This document shows, piece by piece, positions 32,538 to 39,195 of a stretch of DNA of 39,195 nucleotides. The translations under genes were made by a program, and so were the position numbers. The notes beneath the pieces were generated by a model. The model ran no database searches and was not told where the DNA came from. It saw only the letters and a list, made by a program, of their open reading frames with translations. This DNA is from Lachnospiraceae bacterium (GTDB lineage Bacteria > Bacillota > Clostridia > Lachnospirales > Lachnospiraceae), in contig JAISUG010000076.1 of NCBI GenBank assembly GCA_031272185.1, positions 1-39,195 of the forward strand, written 5' to 3'. Each line of letters opens with the position of its first letter. Within the stretch, counting starts at the first letter, position 1.

Positions 32538-32580
32538 CACGGGCACGGCATACCCACCGTGAACCCATGGCGGGCAAGCA

Positions 32581-32680
32581 CCCCTGGCCGACCCCATTTT
32601 CTTGCATGGCATCGCCACGTTCGGTTGGTGCGACGCAATAGAGACGATGCCCCCCGGCCGGCCCCGTTTTCTTGTGTGGC
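32581..32680. repeat. Private direct-repeat pair after the DUF2318 gene (70 bp apart)
   Basis: Copies at 32581-32610 and 32651-32680 share GGCCG.CCCC.TTTTCTTG. They lie between the convergent DUF2318 and polC genes. CGTTCGGTTGGTGCGACGCAAT (split by eye near 32618-32639) resembles one end of the dispersed 74-bp repeat and may be a remnant. Confidence 0.65.
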
Positions 32681-32717
32681 CCCAGGCCCCGGATCACCGC
32701 TTCACCCAGTCCCCGGA

Positions 32718-35700
32718 TCACCTCATCAAATCGAACAGCGAGAGCTGGTTGGACTCGGGCAGGTCCCCCAAAAGCCCCCACTCCCCCATCTGGTCGCAGA
32801 TAGTCTTGTTCACGGAGGTGCGCGCGCACAGGTCCTCCCTGGACATGAATGCGCCGTCCTTCGCCGCCTCCACCAGCGACTGGGCGGCTTTTTCGCCCAG
32901 GCCGTCGATGGCCACCAGGGCCGGCATGATCCTGTCGCCGATGATCTGGAAATGCATGGCTTTCGCACGGTATATGTCTATGGGCATGAACTCGATGCCC
33001 CGGGCGTACATCTCCTGGACCACCCTCATGTCACGCAGGCTGTCCTGCTCCGCTTTCGACAGCTCCCCCAAATCAGATTTGCGGCGGTATTCTTCGATAT
33101 TGCGCTCCAGGGCGGGGCGGCCCATGCACATGAGCCCATAGGAGAACCCGCTGGCCCTGATGCTGAAAAACGCCGTATAATAGGCGTGGGGGCGATGCAC
33201 TTTGCACCAGGCGATGCGCCACGCCATCATCACATATGCGGCGGCATGGGCCCTGGGGAACATGTACTTGATCTTGTTGCATGACCAGATGTACCATTCC
33301 GGCACCCCGTGCGCCGTCATCTCCTCTTCCCACTCGGGCTTCAGGCCCTTGCCTTTGCGCACCGCCTCCATGATGGCGAAAGCCAGGCTTTGCTCCAGCC
33401 CTTTGGATATCAGGTATGTCATGATGTCGTCCCGGGTGCATATGGCGGTCTGGATGGTCGCGGTGCCTTCCCCGATGAGTTTGGATGCATTGCCCAACCA
33501 CACGTCCGTGCCATGGGCCAGCCCCGCGATGCGCACCAGGTCCGAAAAGTACTTGGGCTTGGTGTCGATGAGCATCTGCATGGCGAAATCCGTCCCGAAC
33601 TCCGGCACACCCAGGGCCCCCAGCCTGCACCCCCCGATGTCCCTGGGTGAGATCCCCAGCGCGTCGGTGTTTTGGAACAGGCTCATCACCTCGGGGTCGT
33701 CAAGCGGGATGTCCCGCACGGGGTCCAGGCCGGTCAGGTCCTGGAGCAGGCGGATCATGGTGGGGTCGTCGTGCCCCAGGATGTCCAGTTTCAGCAGGTT
33801 GTGGTCGATGGAGTGATAGTCAAAATGCGTGGTCACTATATCCGATGTCATGTCGTTGGCCGGCCGCTGGATAGGCGTGAAGGAGTAGATCTCCTCGCCG
33901 TGGGGCAGCACGATGATGCCCCCCGGGTGCTGCCCCGTGGTGCGCCGGACGCCCACGCACCCCTGGGCGATGCGGTTGACCTCGCATTTGCGCTTCGTCT
34001 CCCCCCGTTCCCCCAGATACTTTTTCACGAAACCGAAAGCGGTCTTGTCCGCCAGGGTGCCCACCGTCCCCGCGCGGAACGTCTGCCCCTCCCCGAAGAT
34101 CACTTCCGTGTAGGCATGGGCGCGTGGCTGGTACTCGCCGGAAAAATTCAGGTCGATGTCCGGCTCCTTGTCGCCCTTGAACCCCAAAAACGTCTCGAAT
34201 GGTATGTCGAACCCGTCCTTTTTGAGTTTGCCGCCGCACACCGGGCAGTCCCGATCCGGCATGTCGCACCCCGCCATCCCCGCAAAGGCCCGCACCGCCT
34301 CCGAGTCAAAATCGCTGTAATGGCACCGGGGGCAATAGTAATGCGGGGGGAGCGGGTTCACCTCGGTGATCCCCGCCATGGTGGCCGCCAGGGAAGACCC
34401 CACCGATCCCCGGGAACCCACCAGGTAGCCGTCGGCATTGGACTTCTTCACCAATTTCTCGGCGATCATGTACATCACGGCGAACCCATGGGTGATGATG
34501 GAATGGAGCTCCCGCTCCAACCTTTCCTCCACCACCTCAGGCAGCGGCGCACCGTATATCTCCACGGCGCGGTCGTAGCATATCCGCCGCAGGTCCTCGT
34601 CGGAGTTCTCGATGACGGGGGGGCAGCGGTCCGGCCTTACCGGCGATATCTTCTCGCACCACCCGGCCACCAGCCTGGTGTTGGCCACCACCACTTCGTA
34701 ACACTTATCCACCCCCAGGTAGGCGAACTCGTCCAGCATCTCCTGGGTGGTGCGCAGGTAGAGCGGCGCCTGCTCGTCCGCGTCGTCGAACCCCATCCCC
34801 GCCATGATGATGCGGCGGTAGATCTCGTCCTCCGGATCCAGGAAATGCACGTCGCAGGTGGCGCACACCGGTTTGTGGAACTGCTCCCCCAGGCGTACGA
34901 TGCGGCGGTTTATGTCCTGGAGCTGGCTTTCGTCTTGGATGGCGCTCTTGGGATCCCTGATCATGAATGCGTTGTTGCCCAGGGGCTGTATTTCCAAAAA
35001 GTCATAATACTCCACGATATGATGGATCTGCGCATCGCTGCCCCCCCGGAGCAGCTCCTGGTAGAGCTCCCCCGCCTCGCAGGCCGAACCCACCACAATC
35101 CCTTCGCGGTATCGATCCAGCAAGCTCTTGGGGATCCTGGGTGTCCTTGCGAAATAGTCTATGTGTGACAATGACACCAAGCGGTAGAGGTTTACCCTGC
35201 CGATATCATTTTTAGCCAATAATATCACGTGATAGGGGTGCATCTTCTTCACCACCGAATCGGTGGATTTTGCGAAAAGGGCGTTTACGTCACCCAGGGT
35301 GCACACCCCGGACCCCGATGCACCCGGGCCGCCGCCGGGCTGGGCCTTGGCGTCAGGCGTGCTCCCGGCGCTGCCATGTTTGCCCTTGGCATCAGGCGCG
35401 CTCCCGGCGCTGCCATGTTTGCCCTTGGCATCAGGCATACCCCCGCCACCCATCATCCCCGCCAGCTTGAAGAAAACCCCCGCCGTCGCCTCCGCATCGT
35501 CCACCGCCCGGTGGTGGTTGTCCAGGGGTACCCCCACCGCCTTGGCCACCGTGTCCAGCCGATGGTTGCCCAGTTTCGGCAGCAGCACCCTGGCAAACGC
35601 CGCCGTGTCCAGGTGGGTGGGCGAAAATGGGATGCCCATCCCATGGGCCGCCTCTGCGATGAAGCTCACGTCAAAGGATGCGTTGTGCGCCACCAAGGGG

Positions 35701-38024
35701 ACCATCTGTCCAGGCGAATGTGCCGGCCCGCCCGCCTGCGCCGTGCCGGGCCCTTGCGGGGTAGATGCACCGGGAAACGCCTGCGCCACTCCAGGTGCAT
35801 GTTTGTGCCCCGGCTCCCAGTGCGCCCCGCAGAATGCGAGGAACTGCGGCAGCACCTCCTCGATGGGCGGGGCATCCACCACCATGTCGTCCCGGATGCC
35901 TGTCAGTTTCTCGATGTCAAATGGTATGGGCGTCTTGGGGTTCACGAATGAGCCGAACCGCCCGGCCACCTTGCCTCCCTCCACCCGCACGGCCCCGATT
36001 TCGATGATATGGTCGCACAGGGGGGACAGCCCTGTGGTTTCGATGTCGAACACCACGAAAGCGCCGTCCAGGGGATATGTGCATATGTCGCTGCTGCCAT
36101 CAGTGCCGGACACCCCCCCCTCGTTTCCATGACCCGGCATACCCTGAGCACCCGGCCAGCCCGCCGATTCGCCGGGGTCATCCCGTCCGGGGGAAACAGC
36201 CGCCGCATCAGCCGGCGCACAGCTTTCGGGATGGCAGGTGCACATAGCGCCGCCGCCCACAGCCTCCTTGGAGAACACCACCGGCAGCTTCGTGTCGTCC
36301 ACCAGGTACCCCTCCACGCCGTAGATCACCTTGAAAGGGTCGTCTTTGCCAAATGACTCCACCACATGGTTGGCCGCGGGGAAGGACTGGACCACGCCGT
36401 GGTCCGTGATGGCGATTGCTGGCATCCCCCAATCATGGGCGCGCTTTACGATGTCCTCCACGTCCGACACGCCGTCCATGTCGCTCATTTTCGTGTGGCA
36501 GTGCAGCTCCACCCGCTTCACCGGGCTTAGGTCAGTGCGCTTGTTTGCGGGGCCCGCGTGTTTCTTGATGCCCACCACGCCGGAGATGGTCAGCTCACCG
36601 TCATACCTGTCGATGGTGGTGACGCCCTTGACTTTGATCTGCGCCCCCACCCGCAGCACTTCCGAAGCAGCCCTTTCCTCCCCCTCCTTCACGAACATTT
36701 TCACGGAGATGGTGTCCGTCAGATCCGTCACGTCAAAGGAAAAGAGATAGTCGCCGCTTTTGATCTGGCGCATCTCACACACTATCACCTTCCCGGCGAC
36801 CGCCACATCCCCCATCACATCCGTGATGGAGGAAATCGGGATGGGGTCGTCTGAAAAATCACGCCCCAAGAGCACGTCGGGGTTTGTGGGGGCCTTTGCT
36901 TTTCCATTTGACTTGCCTTGCCCTGCCGCCTTGCCTTTCCCTGCCGCCTTGCCTTTCTGTCCCGCGCCGTTTTGCCGGGCCCCGGCGCCGGGCATCCCAT
37001 ACCCCGTGTGGGCCTCCCCTGCCCCCCCGTAGATGTCGGCGGCATCGCCCGATGGCAGCCCCTCCCCGCCGAACGCCTCCGGGAAAGTGCCCTCTTCCTG
37101 CACCATCCCCGCCTCGGCAAAACGCGCTCCCCCCCCGATGAAATCGGAGGCATACGGATCCGACATGGGCCTGGCTTTCCCCGTCTCGGCAAACCCCGCC
37201 GCCTCCCCGATGAAATCGGCATCATCCGGCCAGGGGGCCATAGGGGCCATATCGTCAGGCGCCATCCCCCCCGGATGGTCCAACCCCTCAAAAGGATAAG
37301 CAGGTCCGGTCGCATGGGCCGCCTGGGAACACATGTCGGTACCCAGGCCGGTTGTGTCGGACATGGGGTCGGATTGGGCAGTCCCTGCCGCACGGAAACC
37401 CACCTCGATCTCCACATCCAGGCCGCATCGGTCGCGGAGTATGCCGCCCAGCACGGTCTTCAACTCCTCGGACTTTTTCTGCTTTATCTGATCGGGCATG
37501 ACGGCCCATGCATCCTCACCATCCGCCACACCGGACACTGCGCCTTGGGCGGTTTCCCCGGCGAGGGCGCCGGGCATTCCCCCATCGTCATCGGCCGGCC
37601 CCGTCGCCCCACCCGCTGGAACACCACACTCCACCCACAGACGCAACACATTGCCAACCGGGAATGTGCGCTTGGCCTTTTTGAGCATCAGGTACAGCTG
37701 GACATCCAGGCGTTTCAGCTCCAGCAGGATGCTGTCCATGTACATTTCCAGCAGGTTTTCGGGCGTATACTGGCGGGAGAGCGCAAACCGCTCGATGATA
37801 CTGACGGAAAGCTCCTTTCCCGGGAAAAGCTGGTTTTTGATGCCGGTTTCCATGTCATAAACCGTCTGCTTCGGGATCAGGTGAGGGCTGGTCAGATACA
37901 CCCGCAAAGAGACAGGCTCCTCCCTGCAAGCCGTAACCCGCTCGACCTCGACCAGCGCAAGCAGTTCGCGCAGGGGCTCTGCCACCTGCAGATCCGGAAA
38001 CACTTCAAAAAACGCCTTGCCCAT
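32718..38024 (-). CDS. polC: DNA polymerase III alpha subunit, PolC type
   Basis: A 1768-residue replicative polymerase, roughly 300 residues longer than usual for PolC. Order: N-terminal domain (1-145), OB fold (around 400-500), PHP part 1 (KRVELHCHTKMSDMDGVSD near 503), the inserted 3'-5' exonuclease (FVVFDIETTGLS near 653 to HHRAVDDAEAT near 841), PHP part 2, the polymerase core with EPDIDLNFSGEYQPRAH near 1290, and the HhH and C-terminal regions. The extra length comes from low-complexity linkers at about 150-235, 245-400, 590-640, 710-750 and 850-905, several of them direct repeats (for example DAKGKHGSAGS twice). All lie between domains or in exonuclease loops. The ATG follows AAAGCGGGGTCGT. 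It is 91 bp downstream of ispG on the same strand. Confidence 0.95.
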   Translation of the reverse strand: MGKAFFEVFPDLQVAEPLRELLALVEVERVTACREEPVSLRVYLTSPHLIPKQTVYDMETGIKNQLFPGKELSVSIIERFALSRQYTPENLLEMYMDSILLELKRLDVQLYLMLKKAKRTFPVGNVLRLWVECGVPAGGATGPADDDGGMPGALAGETAQGAVSGVADGEDAWAVMPDQIKQKKSEELKTVLGGILRDRCGLDVEIEVGFRAAGTAQSDPMSDTTGLGTDMCSQAAHATGPAYPFEGLDHPGGMAPDDMAPMAPWPDDADFIGEAAGFAETGKARPMSDPYASDFIGGGARFAEAGMVQEEGTFPEAFGGEGLPSGDAADIYGGAGEAHTGYGMPGAGARQNGAGQKGKAAGKGKAAGQGKSNGKAKAPTNPDVLLGRDFSDDPIPISSITDVMGDVAVAGKVIVCEMRQIKSGDYLFSFDVTDLTDTISVKMFVKEGEERAASEVLRVGAQIKVKGVTTIDRYDGELTISGVVGIKKHAGPANKRTDLSPVKRVELHCHTKMSDMDGVSDVEDIVKRAHDWGMPAIAITDHGVVQSFPAANHVVESFGKDDPFKVIYGVEGYLVDDTKLPVVFSKEAVGGGAMCTCHPESCAPADAAAVSPGRDDPGESAGWPGAQGMPGHGNEGGVSGTDGSSDICTYPLDGAFVVFDIETTGLSPLCDHIIEIGAVRVEGGKVAGRFGSFVNPKTPIPFDIEKLTGIRDDMVVDAPPIEEVLPQFLAFCGAHWEPGHKHAPGVAQAFPGASTPQGPGTAQAGGPAHSPGQMVPLVAHNASFDVSFIAEAAHGMGIPFSPTHLDTAAFARVLLPKLGNHRLDTVAKAVGVPLDNHHRAVDDAEATAGVFFKLAGMMGGGGMPDAKGKHGSAGSAPDAKGKHGSAGSTPDAKAQPGGGPGASGSGVCTLGDVNALFAKSTDSVVKKMHPYHVILLAKNDIGRVNLYRLVSLSHIDYFARTPRIPKSLLDRYREGIVVGSACEAGELYQELLRGGSDAQIHHIVEYYDFLEIQPLGNNAFMIRDPKSAIQDESQLQDINRRIVRLGEQFHKPVCATCDVHFLDPEDEIYRRIIMAGMGFDDADEQAPLYLRTTQEMLDEFAYLGVDKCYEVVVANTRLVAGWCEKISPVRPDRCPPVIENSDEDLRRICYDRAVEIYGAPLPEVVEERLERELHSIITHGFAVMYMIAEKLVKKSNADGYLVGSRGSVGSSLAATMAGITEVNPLPPHYYCPRCHYSDFDSEAVRAFAGMAGCDMPDRDCPVCGGKLKKDGFDIPFETFLGFKGDKEPDIDLNFSGEYQPRAHAYTEVIFGEGQTFRAGTVGTLADKTAFGFVKKYLGERGETKRKCEVNRIAQGCVGVRRTTGQHPGGIIVLPHGEEIYSFTPIQRPANDMTSDIVTTHFDYHSIDHNLLKLDILGHDDPTMIRLLQDLTGLDPVRDIPLDDPEVMSLFQNTDALGISPRDIGGCRLGALGVPEFGTDFAMQMLIDTKPKYFSDLVRIAGLAHGTDVWLGNASKLIGEGTATIQTAICTRDDIMTYLISKGLEQSLAFAIMEAVRKGKGLKPEWEEEMTAHGVPEWYIWSCNKIKYMFPRAHAAAYVMMAWRIAWCKVHRPHAYYTAFFSIRASGFSYGLMCMGRPALERNIEEYRRKSDLGELSKAEQDSLRDMRVVQEMYARGIEFMPIDIYRAKAMHFQIIGDRIMPALVAIDGLGEKAAQSLVEAAKDGAFMSREDLCARTSVNKTICDQMGEWGLLGDLPESNQLSLFDLMR
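35336..35440. repeat. In-frame tandem 39-bp repeat in polC
   Basis: CTCCCGGCGCTGCCATGTTT begins at 35362 and again at 35401 (39 bp apart), extending through GCCCTTGGCATCAGGC; a third partial copy lies before them. It encodes DAKGKHGSAGS(A/T)P repeats in the linker after the exonuclease. Confidence 0.88.
37110..37219. repeat. Private repeat pair inside polC (72 bp apart)
   Basis: Copies of 38 bp at 37110-37147 and 37182-37219 share CTCGGCAAA and CCCCGATGAAATCGG. They encode DFIG(G/E)(A/G)ARFAE-like segments in the N-terminal linker. Confidence 0.8.
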
Positions 38025-38115
38025 ACGACCCCGCTTTCTCTATACCATCCGGCCCATCCGGGTACATACGATACCGTCAGCACTTATCCGTTCAAACACC
38101 CCAACACCGGGCCCG

Positions 38116-39195
38116 TCATCCCACCTGGCGCCCTTTGCCCATCTGCCGCGACTGGGCCTCCAGTTCCACCTCAAGCGCCGCCAGCAGTTCCCCCTCCGGC
38201 ATCTTGCGCACGATCTCCCCTTTGCGAAAGAGCAGCCCTTCCCCATCGCCCCCGGCGATGCCGATGTCCGCCTCCCTGGCCTCACCCGGCCCGTTCACCG
38301 CACAGCCCATCACCGCCACTTTCAGCCCCAGGTGGTCGTACCTGCGCACCATCTCCGTCACCTGGTTGGCCAGCGTGATCAGATCGATCTTCGTCCTGGC
38401 ACAGGTAGGGCAGGACACCACGTCGACCCCGCCCCTGCGCAGGCCCATGGTCCGCAGGATCAGCTTCGCGGTGCGCACCTCCTCCACCGGGTCTCCCGTC
38501 AGGGAGATCCTGATGGTGTTGCCTATACCTTGGTAAAGGATCATGCCCAGGCCCAGGGAAGATTTGATGTTGCCGTCATGGACCGTCCCCGCCTCCGTGA
38601 TGCCCACATGCAGGGGGCAGTCCGTCTCACGCGCGATGAGTTCGTGGGCCCTTACGCACATCAGCACGTCCGAAGACTTGATGCTCACCACGATTTGGCC
38701 GTACCCGAACGCCTCCACCGCCGCCACCTTGTCCAGCGCGCTTTCGACCAGGGCCTCTGCGGTGACTCTGCCATATTTTTCCAGAAGCCCTTTCTCCAAT
38801 GACCCGCTGTTCACACCTACCCGTATGGGCACCCCGTGGGACTTGCACGTTTCCACCACCGCCCTGATACGCTCCGGGGCGCCGATGTTGCCGGGGTTTA
38901 TGCGGATCTTGTCCGCACCCGCCTCTACCGCCGCCAGCGCCAGCCTGTAGTCAAAGTGTATGTCCGCCACCAAAGGGACATGGATCCGCTTCTTGATCCC
39001 CGCGATGGCATCCGCGGCCTCCCGGGTCGGCACCGCCACCCGCACGATCTCGCACCCCTCGTCTTCCAGCGCCAGGATCTGAGCGACCGTCGCCCCCACA
39101 TCCTCCGTCCGGGTGTTGCACATGGACTGGATGGTCACGGGCGCATCCCCGCCCAGGGCCACACCACCCACATGCACGGTCCTGGTGCGCCGGCG
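38116..39195 (-). CDS. ispG: 4-hydroxy-3-methylbut-2-enyl diphosphate synthase (partial)
   Basis: IspG (GcpE) makes HMBPP from MEcPP in the non-mevalonate isoprenoid pathway using a 4Fe-4S cluster. The visible 359 codons cover the TIM-barrel part (APVTIQSMCNTRTEDV, VPLVADIHFDYRLAL, KIRINPGNIG) and the C-terminal cluster domain (VVSCPTCART and VMGCAVNGPGEA, which supply three cysteines). The frame stays open to the right edge and reads RRRTRTVHVGG, which matches the usual sequence just after the IspG start. The true start is therefore outside the window, and the GTG at 39177 is internal. polC follows downstream. Confidence 0.93.
   Translation of the reverse strand, partial: RRRTRTVHVGGVALGGDAPVTIQSMCNTRTEDVGATVAQILALEDEGCEIVRVAVPTREAADAIAGIKKRIHVPLVADIHFDYRLALAAVEAGADKIRINPGNIGAPERIRAVVETCKSHGVPIRVGVNSGSLEKGLLEKYGRVTAEALVESALDKVAAVEAFGYGQIVVSIKSSDVLMCVRAHELIARETDCPLHVGITEAGTVHDGNIKSSLGLGMILYQGIGNTIRISLTGDPVEEVRTAKLILRTMGLRRGGVDVVSCPTCARTKIDLITLANQVTEMVRRYDHLGLKVAVMGCAVNGPGEAREADIGIAGGDGEGLLFRKGEIVRKMPEGELLAALEVELEAQSRQMGKGRQVG

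Noticed and set aside
33672-35168. Long plus-strand open frame (498 codons) opposite polC, and similar ones at 1346-2419, 3923-4876, 11559-12779, 16409-17359, 36918-38378
   Set aside because: Each lies antisense to a well-supported gene; the translations are rich in Arg/Pro/His without domain motifs, as expected from GC-rich codon shadowing.

Overview
The window looks like a chromosomal segment of a GC-rich member of the Firmicutes, probably class Clostridia. The support is a PolC-type replicative polymerase, a mannose-family PTS controlled by RpoN and a LevR-type activator, paired WYL regulators, and ribosome-binding sites close to AAGGAGG. Nothing in the sequence fixes the genus. Most genes are GC-rich. 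One island around 26.9-28.8 kb (an ATPase gene and its promoter region) is clearly AT-richer.

Layout. 1-5.8 kb, minus strand: a zinc-ribbon/TM2 membrane protein, a PhlG/phloretin-hydrolase-like metal enzyme and a protein with two PhzA/B-like NTF2 folds. 4.1-7.3 kb, minus strand: an operon for HPr, EIIA, EIIB and a fused EIIC-EIID of the mannose PTS family. 7.5-7.95 kb: two copies of a perfect sigma-54 (-24/-12) promoter, one in front of the HPr gene and one in front of a small unknown gene with a TTG start. 8.07-12.7 kb, plus strand: rpoN overlapping a levR-like activator by 4 bp, so sigma factor, activator, promoters and target PTS lie together. 13.1-18.0 kb, plus strand: two overlapping WYL-domain regulators, then a DUF2828 (TROVE/Ro60-like plus vWA) protein. 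A decayed RelE/ParE toxin tail lies just after it. 18.2-26.1 kb, minus strand: a probable three-gene operon of an HTH protein ending in a RyR domain, a stand-alone SLOG protein and a TIR-transmembrane-WD40 protein. 26.2-26.85 kb: a consensus sigma-A promoter, tRNA-Pro(CGG), tRNA-Glu(CTC), tRNA-Thr(CGT) and a terminator. 27.0-28.4 kb: an AAA ATPase with a nuclease-like tail. 28.8-32.5 kb, plus strand: an HMA/SafE-type/cupredoxin membrane protein and a DUF2318 protein, likely for copper or iron handling. 32.7-39.2 kb, minus strand: polC (unusually long) and ispG, which runs off the right edge.

Three things stand out. (1) The TIR, SLOG and RyR proteins are three domain families linked to NAD-derived nucleotide signals, and here they are three consecutive genes; this is the best candidate for an undescribed signalling or immune system. 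(2) A dispersed 74-76 bp imperfect palindrome occurs five times, always between genes. (3) About sixteen loci, both between genes and inside coding regions, carry a private pair of roughly 20-40 bp direct repeats, mostly 69-75 bp apart start to start. The repeat sequence differs at every locus. Inside genes these pairs code for low-complexity linkers and appear to have lengthened many proteins.
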